Source: a virus
Direction: 5' to 3' (one strand)
Virus record (IMG/VR): IMGVR_UViG_3300037069_001242
Location: 1 to 29,291 of that record
DNA length: 29,291 nucleotides
Shown here piece after piece: positions 1-6,300 of the stretch (within the stretch, counting starts at the first letter, position 1; every line of letters starts with the position of its first letter). The notes beneath the pieces are model-generated. The model had not been told where the DNA came from. It worked only from the letters and a program-made list of their open reading frames with translations, and did not search any database. A program made the translations under genes and the position numbers.

Positions 1-394
1 CCTCCTTCAGCTCGACAACCTGCTCACGAGTCGCTATAATCCGCATGATGTTATCTGTTGTAAGCACACAATATTTACAGCTATGCGGGTCGCCGGGTAT
101 GTCGCAGTACTCATTACAAGCATTAAGTACTTGCTCGTATAGGTCGCTCTCCGGCTGCTGCCCCTGGGGCTGTGATTGCAGGGAATCATCTTCTGCTATA
201 CTAAAAGGCTCAAAGACCCCTCGTTGTTGAAGGGGTTTTTGTTTGCGATTGGCCAAGAAGAAGTCGGCTATATCTAAAGCGTCAGCATATACAAACCTGT
301 GGCTGTTACCCTTATAGGCTTCGTCTAGTATTTCATGAGCAAGTTGTTCCCGCTCATCGGCCGTTGGCCGTGATTCTAGGGAATCATCAGTCAT
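1..394 (-). CDS. Hypothetical protein with two Cys pairs (cut by left edge)
   Basis: Open frame of 131 codons running off the left edge with no stop in the window. The ATG overlaps the stop of the upstream gene by 8 nt, which supports translational coupling. I do not recognise the protein. The N-terminal half is acidic and helical; C93, C97, C106 and C109 (CNEYC and CKYC) look like a small metal site. A short motif DDSLxSxP occurs twice (residues 3-10 and 69-76) because the DNA carries a 19-bp imperfect direct repeat at 172-190 and 370-388. The gene is the most distal visible member of the minus-strand early operon. The reading frame is sure; the function is unknown. Confidence 0.7.
   Translation of the reverse strand, partial: MTDDSLESRPTADEREQLAHEILDEAYKGNSHRFVYADALDIADFFLANRKQKPLQQRGVFEPFSIAEDDSLQSQPQGQQPESDLYEQVLNACNEYCDIPGDPHSCKYCVLTTDNIMRIIATREQVVELKE
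172..388. repeat. Pair of 19-bp direct repeats with internal dyad
   Basis: GTGATTNNAGGGAATCATC occurs at 172-190 and 370-388, identical outside the two N positions. The right copy contains a perfect dyad, TGATTC-N4-GAATCA; the left copy has one mismatch. The right copy lies just inside the start of the minus-strand gene at 394. The left copy lies just upstream of a plus-strand TGCTATACT sequence at 194-202. A repressor-type operator or a small coding duplication are both possible. Confidence 0.4.
211..241 (+). terminator. Intrinsic-terminator-like hairpin inside an antisense gene
   Basis: AAAGACCCCT at 212-221 pairs with AGGGGTTTTT at 231-240 (one G-U) around a 9-nt loop, and the 3' arm ends in a T run read in the plus direction. 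An extended -10 (TGCTATACT, 194-202) lies just upstream, so any plus transcript would be only about 30 nt and antisense to the minus-strand gene. The T run is used up in the stem, so termination strength is uncertain. Confidence 0.4.
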
Positions 395-608
395 TAGGAT
401 GCCCATCCAGAGTATTGCGGGCGTGCTGCAGGATTTTAATATCGCGCTCAACCATATATATGCAAAGGTCCTGAATGAGTTGGCTGTGCAGCTCCTTGGA
501 CATGAACCCGACGTATGGCTCAGTAATTTTGATGATGTCCGTAGCGAGGTCGTCGGCCTCTTTTTTGATTGCCTCGGGCAGCTTTGAGTTAGTTGGTTGG
601 TTCGCCAT
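387..608 (-). CDS. Hypothetical small helical protein
   Basis: 73 aa from the second ATG of the frame. This start is preferred because AAGGA lies about 11 nt upstream, while the ATG at 620 has the same AAGGA directly against it. The protein is charged and predicted mostly helical, with no membrane segment and no motif I recognise. It overlaps its upstream neighbour (stop at 589) and its downstream neighbour (ATG at 394), so all three are probably co-translated. Confidence 0.6.
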   Translation of the reverse strand: MANQPTNSKLPEAIKKEADDLATDIIKITEPYVGFMSKELHSQLIQDLCIYMVERDIKILQHARNTLDGHPND

Positions 609-792
609 TTTGTAGGTCATCCTTTGTAATCCATTTTTGCATAATGTTGAAAGTCACGCCCCACGTTTTTGCCATGCTCGTGATGCTGGCACCTTGGGCT
701 CGCATGCGCCGAAAAGTCGTATAGCTCAAGCCATCCGGCGAGTGTTCGTCAACCCACCGTTCGATGCCCACTGTATCAATGCTTTGTTTCAT
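589..792 (-). CDS. Small helix-turn-helix-like protein
   Basis: 67 aa. The segment SITSMAKTWGVTFNIMQKWI (residues about 36-55) has the spacing of a helix-turn-helix: a small residue in the first helix, a Gly turn, then a recognition-type helix. The family is not recognised. The ATG overlaps the stop of the NinB-like gene upstream (ATGA), and the 3' end overlaps the next gene. A DNA-binding regulator or recombination accessory role is inferred only from the fold pattern. Confidence 0.65.
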   Translation of the reverse strand: MKQSIDTVGIERWVDEHSPDGLSYTTFRRMRAQGASITSMAKTWGVTFNIMQKWITKDDLQNGEPTN

Positions 793-1202
793 AACCAGTG
801 TTCACTCCGTTCTATCTCGTTCTGAATCGCCATCAGCCATTCCTGGTCCGTCGCCAGTGGCAGCGGGTAGCCCTGCTCGGCGGATGCTTGCCGGAATCGG
901 TCGATACTCTTCGTCATTTCGAGCTTGTCTAAGTCCGCAGTCGAGCGTAAGAACGTCCGACCTTTTTTCTCGTACTTGAATACTCCGGCGTTTAACTCTT
1001 TGTATATCAACTTTGCTTCGTCGGATGTGTACCCGAAGTGGGCGCCGAATGCCGCTATTATCAAATGCAAGTAATTGTTCTGCGCCAGTGAGCGCTTGGG
1101 CCGGACATGCTTTATCTCCGTGATGGCGTGCTTGCCCACGAGCTCCGTCAGGTACTCGAACGCCTGGTCGCACTGGGCCAAGTCCGCCAGATTGTATCTC
1201 AT
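789..1202 (-). CDS. NinB/Orf-like recombination protein
   Basis: 137 aa, close to the length of lambda NinB (Orf). The stretch KRSLAQNNYLHLIIAAFGAH (residues about 36-55), followed by a YTSDEAK segment and a later RSTADLDKLEMTKSIDRFRQ segment, is the pattern of the NinB family. These proteins bind single-stranded DNA or SSB and can stand in for RecFOR when recombinases are loaded during phage recombination. The gene lies in one operon with the exonuclease/annealing pair, which fits that role. Start ATG overlaps the upstream stop as ATGA. The family call is good; activity is inferred. Confidence 0.75.
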   Translation of the reverse strand: MRYNLADLAQCDQAFEYLTELVGKHAITEIKHVRPKRSLAQNNYLHLIIAAFGAHFGYTSDEAKLIYKELNAGVFKYEKKGRTFLRSTADLDKLEMTKSIDRFRQASAEQGYPLPLATDQEWLMAIQNEIERSEHWL

Positions 1203-1345
1203 TCATCTTTTACCTTATGCTCTACAATTTTCACGATTTTTTCGAGTTGGACAACGGCCGTATCGAACCCGTGTTTACTGCCCATAGCATAGCCATAGGC
1301 AGCCCCAGCGCCAAAGATTCCGATGAGTGCGAATAGTGTGCCCAT
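1199..1345 (-). CDS. 48-aa putative single-span membrane protein
   Basis: A small coding frame between two overlapping neighbours. Residues 2-20 form a hydrophobic Gly/Ala-rich segment (GTLFALIGIFGAGAAYGYAM), followed by a charged amphipathic tail rich in Val, Ile, Lys and Glu. The ATG shares its A with the upstream stop (TAATG), and the stop overlaps the NinB-like start as ATGA. Gene packing is the main evidence that it is real. Function unknown. Confidence 0.6.
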   Translation of the reverse strand: MGTLFALIGIFGAGAAYGYAMGSKHGFDTAVVQLEKIVKIVEHKVKDE

Positions 1346-1590
1346 TATTTGCCTGCCGCCTTTTTCGCTTCATCTTCCTTGGCGTAACAGCCCTCACAGA
1401 CCGGGTAGCCGAAGCCAAACTTATTGTGAATCCTGCGCGACGTGTAGCCGTCGCCAAACGGCATGCGTTTGCCACACTCGGCACAATCGACCTCGGCGAC
1501 CATGTCCTCGCTGTAGAGCGTTGTGACGCGCGCCGGGCTCTCAAACGGCTCGTACTTGTGGGTGCTGTAGTTCCATTTGTCGAGCAACAT
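1345..1590 (-). CDS. Small zinc-ribbon protein
   Basis: 81 aa with two CxxC knuckles, CAEC (residues about 36-39) and CEGC (about 66-69), separated by a basic region containing SRRIHNKFGFGYPV. This is the layout of a treble-clef or zinc-ribbon fold. It overlaps both neighbours by one base. Such proteins are common in phage early operons as nucleic-acid or protein-binding factors; no specific role can be assigned. Confidence 0.7.
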   Translation of the reverse strand: MLLDKWNYSTHKYEPFESPARVTTLYSEDMVAEVDCAECGKRMPFGDGYTSRRIHNKFGFGYPVCEGCYAKEDEAKKAAGK

Positions 1591-1868
1591 TAATATTCCT
1601 CTAAATCCTGGGCCTTGAAACCCTTATCTTTACCGAACACAATCTCGCCGTTTACAATCGACGCTTTGGCTTTCAGCTCGTCAATTAAAAAGTCCATTTC
1701 GTAGTGGTGGCCGTTCGCACAGACACCCTTATAAATAGCCGTTTGGCCCTCAATCGAGTGCAGCGTCGCCTCGAACGCGTCGCAGTAGCTATACCGCAAG
1801 TCATCGTTGACCATCATCTTCATCGGGATGCCGAGTGCAGCAGCTTCGGATTCTAGCGTTTTACTCAT
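1590..1868 (-). CDS. Hypothetical protein
   Basis: 92 aa, not recognised. It ends in an acidic tail (AQDLEEY) and contains a central CANGHHYEMDFLIDELKAK segment, possibly beta then alpha. The ATG overlaps the AAA+ ATPase stop as ATGA, so it is probably translated together with the ATPase and may be its partner; that is inference from arrangement only. Confidence 0.65.
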   Translation of the reverse strand: MSKTLESEAAALGIPMKMMVNDDLRYSYCDAFEATLHSIEGQTAIYKGVCANGHHYEMDFLIDELKAKASIVNGEIVFGKDKGFKAQDLEEY

Positions 1869-3052
1869 GCCTGTACCTTTTGCAATCCGCCGTGTCCGCG
1901 CTGGGTGGTGGTCCCAACGACACGGCCATAGCCATGCGCATGCTCTTCACGGGCGTTCTCGAACTCAATCATAGATTCAGTTTCGAGCTGCAGCGCTTTT
2001 ACGAGGTGCTTCATAGTGATGCACTTGTCGTCGTCCGGGATGGGCTCGATAGCTGCCATCCGCGCAGCCCGCAGCACGGCGTTCTTAATGTAGCCACCGG
2101 ACACCTCGACAATCGCCAGCCGGGTCCAGTCAATGCCAGCATCCAGCGGGCACTCTTCGGGAAACATCCGCTGCCATATCTCAGCCCGCTCTGCTTGGCT
2201 CGGCATAGCGAACTCTAGCTTGAGGGCCAAACGCCGGTTCACGGCCTCGTCGAGCGTTCCTAGGCGGTTTGTAGTGAACACAGTGATGCCGTCGAAGCGC
2301 TCAATTTGTGACAGTAGTTCGTTTATCTGCGCGCCCATAATAGCGCCGACGTTTTGCCGGGTGTAAATCAGGCTGTCGCACTCATCAAATAGCAGGATGT
2401 TTTTAGCACCCTTGGCGGCCTTGAAATGTTTGCGGATATTCCGCTCAGCCTCGCCCGGTGCCGAGCTTTCGATGTCGGCCGTGCTGATGACCGTCAGCTT
2501 GCGTTTGAGCTTGTTGGCGATAGCTTGGGCCATGAGCGTTTTGCCGGTGCCAGGTGGCCCGTAAAACAGCATGCTCACGCCCTTGCCTTTTTCGATGGTT
2601 TTGCCGAAGCCCCATTTCTCGAAAATCAGGTCGGACTGATTCACCTGTTCCAGTGCTTCGAGTATTTGGTTGCGCTTCTCGTCGGCGATGATGACCGTGT
2701 CGAAATCGACCTCGGCTTTGGCATTGCCACCGCGCAGCTGCTCTTCCTCTTCAATGATATCTTGTCCGTTCTCGCTGTCGAGGAAATAGGTGCGAATCCA
2801 ACGGTAGCCATTATTGTGTTCCTCAAACCGTTTGACAGTGTAGAGCGTTTTGCCGGTGCGAACCGTCACGCGGTCGCCCTCAAGATACTTGGGCGGTTCT
2901 AAGTCGTTATTATCCATAGGTGGTGTCTTTGTGGGCGTACCATTCTGCGCCTGTTGCATTAGTTGTTGTTGCATGTTCCATTGAATGTTTGCCTGCTGTT
3001 GCCAGTAGCGTTCCAAATCGGCGGCCAAATTACCCGTAGTTAGCCCGGCCAT
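1865..3052 (-). CDS. AAA+ ATPase (classic AAA type, single domain)
   Basis: 395 aa. A Gln-rich N-terminal segment (1-40) precedes a small beta-rich region (about 55-100) and one AAA module: Walker A GPPGTGKT at 165-172, Walker B ILLFDECDS at 219-227, sensor-1 TTN at 260-262, an arginine-finger candidate NRR at 272-274, and a sensor-2-like GGYIKNAVLRAA at 319-330. This matches classic AAA proteins (Cdc48/FtsH-like remodelling ATPases) more than clamp loaders or DnaA. The substrate is unknown; the N-terminal region may be the adaptor. It lies inside the recombination operon, so remodelling of replication, recombination or host complexes is plausible. Very confident as an ATPase. Confidence 0.9.
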   Translation of the reverse strand: MAGLTTGNLAADLERYWQQQANIQWNMQQQLMQQAQNGTPTKTPPMDNNDLEPPKYLEGDRVTVRTGKTLYTVKRFEEHNNGYRWIRTYFLDSENGQDIIEEEEQLRGGNAKAEVDFDTVIIADEKRNQILEALEQVNQSDLIFEKWGFGKTIEKGKGVSMLFYGPPGTGKTLMAQAIANKLKRKLTVISTADIESSAPGEAERNIRKHFKAAKGAKNILLFDECDSLIYTRQNVGAIMGAQINELLSQIERFDGITVFTTNRLGTLDEAVNRRLALKLEFAMPSQAERAEIWQRMFPEECPLDAGIDWTRLAIVEVSGGYIKNAVLRAARMAAIEPIPDDDKCITMKHLVKALQLETESMIEFENAREEHAHGYGRVVGTTTQRGHGGLQKVQA

Positions 3053-3057
3053 CTGCG

Positions 3058-3306
3058 CTATTCCTTATCGTCGACGAGCTTGTCGAGCTGCTTGCTTAGT
3101 TTGTTGACGTTGCGGTCGTCGCTGCCGATTTTTTCGGTGAGGATGTACGCCTTGATTAAGCTGTCGCTCATGCCATCGACGATTTTGGCGGCTTTGAGCC
3201 GGACCATAGGGTCGGCCTTTGCATCGGCGGCGAGTTCCGCCATCGCTTCCATAACAGTTTTAGTAGTGGCGAACCGTAGTTCTTCAATTCCTTCGGAAAA
3301 CATCAT
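3058..3306 (-). CDS. Hypothetical helical protein
   Basis: 82 aa, almost entirely alpha-helical and charged, ending in a Lys/Asp-rich coiled-coil-like stretch (residues about 62-82). The start is M1 or M2 of a double ATG; only a weak AGAAAG precedes it. It sits between the exonuclease and the AAA+ ATPase with gaps of 4-5 nt, so it belongs to the same transcript. Not recognised; perhaps an adaptor for one of those enzymes. Confidence 0.6.
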   Translation of the reverse strand: MMFSEGIEELRFATTKTVMEAMAELAADAKADPMVRLKAAKIVDGMSDSLIKAYILTEKIGSDDRNVNKLSKQLDKLVDDKE

Positions 3307-3310
3307 TTTT

Positions 3311-4150
3311 TTACACTTTCTCTGCCCGTGCTGGCAGCATTATATTGTTAGATTCATTTAACAGGCGGACGGTTAAATCGTCCAATTCTTTGAGCGTGCG
3401 CAGCTGGTATTTCAGCATGGTTTCGGGCCAGTGGCCCAGGTCCTCGCGCTCGACCGTTAACACGAACATCGGCAGCATCGGGATGCGCGGGTCGCGGAAT
3501 ACCCAATACAGCCGTTCGAGCTTCTCATTGACGACGAAGTATTGCACGTTCTGCGTCCAATAGTCATCGGGTATGCGACGCTCGAAAAACGCCATGAGGT
3601 GCTTGGCTGACGACAGGTGCTTGATTTCGACGGCTTCCGTAATGGCGTCGCCCTCGGCAGGTTTCACCAGCCGGTCCGGTGAGTTGATGATGCGCGGGTC
3701 GACGTCGCTGACGCAACACGCAACTACCATCAGCTCCTTACCACTGTACGCGGTGAACGCTGCAGCTGCGTCGTCCTCTTCGCCAGTGCCCCGTTCCATC
3801 GCGCCGTAGTAGCTACGGCCGTCCTCAAATGTCTCATCGTCCGGGGCAATCGCCACTTGGTCGGCAAGTACCTGGTAGTATTCCAGTTTCTTCGCGCCAT
3901 CGCTCGACAGGATTGCCCTATCGTCCTCAGTCAGCAACGCTTCGAGGTCGGCCTTGAGCGGTGTTTTTTTGCCGGTTAGGATACGCAGTTGTTCCTTATC
4001 CAGTCCGCGCTCACCGAGCAGGTTTTCGATGTCCGATTTCGTGTACTGGCGGGCCGACCAAATGGTACCGAGCCGGGTGCCGGTAATCTTACCGAGCCGG
4101 AATGCGTGCCACTCGTCCGAGCCTTGGGCGAACGCGTCAATTATCTGCAT
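3311..4150 (-). CDS. YqaJ/lambda-Exo-like viral exonuclease
   Basis: 279 aa from the internal ATG at 4150, chosen because AGGA lies 8 nt upstream and the protein then starts at the usual family N-terminus. Motifs fit the YqaJ PD-(D/E)xK nuclease family: GSDEWHAFRLGKITGT near the N-terminus (R18), a Gly-Glu-Glu region near 123-125, SPDRL at 157-161, EIK at 175-177 and an aromatic YWTQNVQYF helix at 198-206. These enzymes chew one strand of duplex DNA to give 3' single strands for annealing. It overlaps the putative annealing protein gene by 14 nt, the usual phage exonuclease-annealase pairing. The stretch at about 45-115 looks like a family-variable insertion. Confidence 0.85.
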   Translation of the reverse strand: MQIIDAFAQGSDEWHAFRLGKITGTRLGTIWSARQYTKSDIENLLGERGLDKEQLRILTGKKTPLKADLEALLTEDDRAILSSDGAKKLEYYQVLADQVAIAPDDETFEDGRSYYGAMERGTGEEDDAAAAFTAYSGKELMVVACCVSDVDPRIINSPDRLVKPAEGDAITEAVEIKHLSSAKHLMAFFERRIPDDYWTQNVQYFVVNEKLERLYWVFRDPRIPMLPMFVLTVEREDLGHWPETMLKYQLRTLKELDDLTVRLLNESNNIMLPARAEKV

Positions 4151-4745
4151 GAGCTTCGTCCTGGCCCTCTGCGGGCTTTTCAGCGGCTTTGGCGGCTGCG
4201 AACCCCGCCTGCTTCTCACGGGCGGCTGCAACGATGTCCTGGTGCTTCAGCAACGAACTGTTGGCTGCCAGCACCTTGTTCAACTCTAGGTTGTTGGTTG
4301 TCGCCTGGATTTGCTCAACGACCGCTGCGCGCTGCTCAGCGTTCTGTTGCTCGCGGAACTTCTCGAACTCTTCCATTTCCTCGCTACTGGCGATTTCGCC
4401 GCTGGCTAGGTAGCCCATCATGGCGAGTGCTCGCCCGAGCGCGATAGTTTGCAGCTTCTCGAAGTCCTTTTGCTTGACGCCAACCTCGCCTTTGGCATCG
4501 CCATCGGCGTCGGCTGTCGAACGTAGTATTTCCCGGTCGCTGACACCGCCTTTCACGAGCTCGATGTACTCGGTTTTGTCTTTCCAAATCCACGCCTTGA
4601 ACTCGACGCTTTTGTCATCCAAATAGGAATGGTCGGTTTCAATTTTGCTTTTCGGGTGGTCGCTGCGAAACAGCTTCAACCGCTCGGCAACTTTCGCGTA
4701 ATCGTTGCCGGACAGCTGCATGGTTTGCGCCTTACGGTCGGCCAT
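4137..4745 (-). CDS. Putative single-strand annealing protein (Rad52/ERF-like)
   Basis: 202 aa. The conserved block is YAKVAERLKLFRSDHP (residues about 16-31), a beta-rich middle, and QTIALGRALAMMGYLASGEI (99-118), which resembles the TxxxGRALAxxGY motif of phage Rad52/ERF-like annealases. The C-terminus is Ala/Glu/Lys-rich and probably disordered, as in many SSB-interacting tails. Next to the YqaJ nuclease it would form a two-component recombination system that loads onto single-stranded DNA and anneals complementary strands. The exact annealase superfamily cannot be decided by eye. Confidence 0.7.
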   Translation of the reverse strand: MADRKAQTMQLSGNDYAKVAERLKLFRSDHPKSKIETDHSYLDDKSVEFKAWIWKDKTEYIELVKGGVSDREILRSTADADGDAKGEVGVKQKDFEKLQTIALGRALAMMGYLASGEIASSEEMEEFEKFREQQNAEQRAAVVEQIQATTNNLELNKVLAANSSLLKHQDIVAAAREKQAGFAAAKAAEKPAEGQDEAHADN

Positions 4746-4887
4746 CGTCGAACTCCTTTTGCATATTCATTATGTGCTTGATTTCAGCCCGAACGCAGCG
4801 ACGACACTGACACAGGACGTCGTGTTTGCGCATCGGTTTTGGTTTCCGGTAAGCCGGACTAAGTTTTGATTTTAGACGTTTGAGCAT
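4732..4887 (-). CDS. 51-aa basic CxCxxC protein
   Basis: Starts at an ATG with GAGGGGGT about 4-5 nt upstream and overlaps the annealing protein start by 14 nt. The N-terminus is strongly basic (Lys/Arg-rich, residues 1-22), followed by CQCRRC, a possible metal or nucleic-acid binding knuckle. Not recognised. The strong Shine-Dalgarno site and the overlap support that it is expressed. Confidence 0.6.
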   Translation of the reverse strand: MLKRLKSKLSPAYRKPKPMRKHDVLCQCRRCVRAEIKHIMNMQKEFDDGRP

Positions 4888-4888
4888 G

Positions 4889-5008
4889 TTACCCCCTCAT
4901 GAGCCATTTAGACGGTTTTAGTTTTCTGGTGTCGTCAATGTATTTCACAGTGACCCCGCCGAACCGTAGCGACGGACGTAAATAATATGGTCCTCTGACC
5001 CTCTTCAC
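4889..5008 (-). CDS. 39-aa basic protein, first gene of the left operon
   Basis: GTG start with AGGGGG 6 nt upstream. The stop is one base before the next ATG. The protein is basic with aromatic residues (GPYYLRP) and no recognised motif. It is the first frame after the proposed leftward promoter, with a leader of about 25 nt, so it may be a genuine small gene or a leader peptide coupled to the operon. Confidence 0.5.
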   Translation of the reverse strand: MKRVRGPYYLRPSLRFGGVTVKYIDDTRKLKPSKWLMRG

Positions 5009-5040
5009 GTAAGCCCCCTTACTCGTTGTTAGCACATATT

Positions 5041-5069
5041 ACTGTACTGAAATACGTTGAGTTCTGCAA
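5041..5069 (-). promoter_or_regulatory. Leftward sigma70-like promoter
   Basis: On the minus strand TTGCAG (5069-5064), a 17-nt spacer, then TACAGT (5046-5041). The start point would fall near 5034, about 25 nt before the GTG at 5008. It lies back-to-back with the rightward -10 at 5085-5090. Confidence 0.5.
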
Positions 5070-5082
5070 GCGGTTATTCTGG

Positions 5083-5096
5083 CGTATAATTACACG
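5083..5096 (+). promoter_or_regulatory. Rightward -10 box inside an imperfect palindrome
   Basis: TATAAT at 5085-5090 is a perfect -10 hexamer; no good -35 is present at 16-18 nt. It lies inside CGTATAATTACACG (12 of 14 bases symmetrical). Only 7 nt separate it from the ATG at 5098, so the transcript should be leaderless or nearly so. Confidence 0.5.
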
Positions 5097-5097
5097 T

Positions 5098-5289
5098 ATG
5101 ACAGCTTCTCAACTCGTCGACGTTGGCACCGCGTACCGCTTCCGCATGGTCGCCGGATTGCTCTGCATGTACGAGGCAACCGAGTTCACTGCCGAGCCGG
5201 AACGTGCCGACACGGGCCTGGAAATCGGCACCCGGTTCACGTTTGAAAACGGCCGACTCGTGAAACATCTGCCGGTTTCGTTTGCGTAA
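5098..5289 (+). CDS. Hypothetical protein, probably leaderless mRNA
   Basis: 63 aa starting at the ATG right after the TATAAT box; a longer frame from 5026 would start upstream of the promoter and is rejected. There is no Shine-Dalgarno sequence. The protein is a small, probably beta-rich domain (GTAYRFRMVAGLLCMYEATEF then EIGTRFTFENGRLVKHLPV) with no motif I recognise. It stands alone on the plus strand between two minus-strand operons and is followed by a hairpin terminator. Its own promoter between the two early operons is typical of a regulator, but the sequence shows no DNA-binding motif. Confidence 0.6.
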   Translation: MTASQLVDVGTAYRFRMVAGLLCMYEATEFTAEPERADTGLEIGTRFTFENGRLVKHLPVSFA

Positions 5290-5416
5290 GAAATCGCACT
5301 GGCGCAGCGTAACGATTCAGTGCATACTAGAACGTGTTTGAGCAGAAATAAAAACTTCACGCAAATGCCCAAACACACCAAAAACAAAAACTGAAAACAA
5401 AAATTCACAAACATAA
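5290..5416. other. Non-coding, A/C-rich stretch
   Basis: No convincing gene. GCACTG and CAGTGC near 5297-5324 can form a hairpin. From about 5344 to 5416 the plus strand is A/C-rich with very few G, so its RNA would be unstructured. GTGTTTG and CAAACAC near 5334 and 5371 are complementary at a distance. A frame on the minus strand here is hydrophobic but overlaps the plus gene and has no start signals. Confidence 0.4.
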
Positions 5417-5445
5417 AGCCGCCAGGTCGAGGCGGCTATTTTATT
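5417..5445. terminator. Bidirectional intrinsic terminator
   Basis: AGCCGCC (5417-5423), 7-nt loop, GGCGGCT (5431-5437), then ATTTTATT on the plus strand. On the minus strand the same stem is followed by a weaker T-rich stretch. It lies between the convergent genes ending at 5289 (plus) and 5537 (minus). Confidence 0.7.
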
Positions 5446-5536
5446 GACAGTTGTATAAATAGGTTATGCAAACGCTTACTATATAATATATACACCATAT
5501 TCCGCTATTGACGAAAAAGGTTTGGTTATTTTATGG
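5438..5536. other. AT-rich non-coding region with promoter-like boxes
   Basis: Very AT-rich, including TATATAATATATA near 5482. TTGACA at 5444-5449 and TTGACG near 5509 look like -35 boxes, but neither has a good -10 at 16-18 nt and no plus-strand gene follows. Could be a melted or bent control region or give antisense RNA against the 5537-5990 genes. Confidence 0.3.
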
Positions 5537-5629
5537 CTAGCGTTCTATGCCGATTATGGCGTTGCAGCGGACACAGCGCCCGTTCATGTTTATCTTATGC
5601 CCGAGTAGCTTGCACCAGATTTTGCGCAT
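5537..5629 (-). CDS. 30-aa Cys-rich mini-protein (DUF1660-like)
   Basis: Begins WCKLLGHKIN after three residues, then GRCVRCN, which resembles small prophage proteins of the DUF1660 type (CK-LGHK ... C-RC). GGTGAG lies 7 nt before the ATG and the upstream gene ends 1 nt before it. Probably binds one zinc through C6, the His of GHK, C19 and C22. Function unknown. Confidence 0.6.
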   Translation of the reverse strand: MRKIWCKLLGHKINMNGRCVRCNAIIGIER

Positions 5630-5630
5630 G

Positions 5631-5990
5631 TTAGTACTCACCAAGCTCGCCACTCATGGCCTTAGCAGCATACTTGCTACGCAGCCGTTGCTCGGTTTCG
5701 CGTTCCCAGTGCATGCGGGCAATCTTTTCGTAGTCTTGGTCCATTTCTTTCATAAACGCCTCGTCGCGCTCGCGTCGACGGCGCTCGAACTTCATGAACG
5801 TGGCCATACCGAATACGCCGAGATACACACCGAAACCGATGCCGTGCCCCAGCGCGTCGCCTCGGGTTTTTGCGGTAAACGCTTGGTAGCCCCATAGAGC
5901 AGCAACCGGCGCATTTGCAATCCACTGGGCCCACTCAGCGAGGAACCCCCGCAAAGGTTCTGGGATGATTCTTTTGATACTCATAGTCAT
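5631..5990 (-). CDS. Putative membrane protein with charged tail
   Basis: 119 aa. Two hydrophobic stretches (about 22-38 and 48-66, GHGIGFGVYLGVFGMATFM) are followed by a highly charged helical C-terminus (EMDQDYEKIARMHWERETEQ and beyond). The ATG at 5990 is used because GGGG lies 9 nt upstream; MSIKR at 5984 is the alternative. The start follows directly after the tRNA-like element. The size and layout would fit a holin or lysis-related protein, but there is no family signature. Confidence 0.6.
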   Translation of the reverse strand: MTMSIKRIIPEPLRGFLAEWAQWIANAPVAALWGYQAFTAKTRGDALGHGIGFGVYLGVFGMATFMKFERRRRERDEAFMKEMDQDYEKIARMHWERETEQRLRSKYAAKAMSGELGEY

Positions 5991-5992
5991 AG

Positions 5993-6099
5993 TGCGAGGC
6001 CCCGGAATCGAACCGGGCGGCTAATCATGCATGTTTCACCACACAGTACTTCACCGAGCGACGGCTTCACCGCTGCCTGTACCACCAGGCGTACCTCAC
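5993..6099 (-). ncRNA. tRNA-like RNA with expanded anticodon/variable region
   Basis: Read on the minus strand: acceptor GTGAGGT pairs with GCCTCGC (7 bp, two G-U), two linker bases, a 4-bp D arm (GCCT/AGGC) whose loop contains GG pairs, and a canonical T arm CCCGG-TTCGATT-CCGGG directly next to the 3' acceptor strand, ending in an A discriminator without encoded CCA. Between the D arm and T arm are about 57 nt instead of a normal anticodon arm. They contain GGTGAA three times at 15-16 nt spacing and CGG/CCG closing pairs. No standard 7-nt anticodon loop is found. It lies exactly between the stop of the upstream gene and the next ATG. Confidence 0.45.
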
Positions 6100-6291
6100 T
6101 CATTTAGATACTCCCAGTTTCTTACGATGCTCGCGGTAAAACGTAACCGCTTCGGTAGCGGCATCGGCAAGGCCCAGCCCGGCGTTTTTACGCTCGATGG
6201 CGAGCTCGTCGCGCAGGGCTTCGATTTCGTCATGTTGGAACTGGCGGAACTTGATGTTTCTGAATCTATTTTCTTTTATCTCAGCTGCCAT
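6100..6291 (-). CDS. Hypothetical helical protein
   Basis: 63 aa, charged and helical (RQFQHDEIEALRDELAIERK), with the look of a small ribbon-helix-helix or coiled-coil protein but without a clear signature. GAGG lies 7 nt upstream of the ATG. Second gene of the operon starting at 6495; its stop is followed directly by the tRNA-like element. Confidence 0.6.
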   Translation of the reverse strand: MAAEIKENRFRNIKFRQFQHDEIEALRDELAIERKNAGLGLADAATEAVTFYREHRKKLGVSK

Positions 6292-6300
6292 TCTACTGCC

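Noticed and set aside
2426-2902. Plus-strand open frame of 158 codons opposite the AAA+ ATPase
   Set aside because: Antisense to Walker A and Walker B coding sequence; no start signal and no family features.
5109-5414. Minus-strand hydrophobic open frame of 101 codons
   Set aside because: Overlaps the plus gene and its A/C-rich tail; hydrophobicity comes from T-rich complement of that tail.
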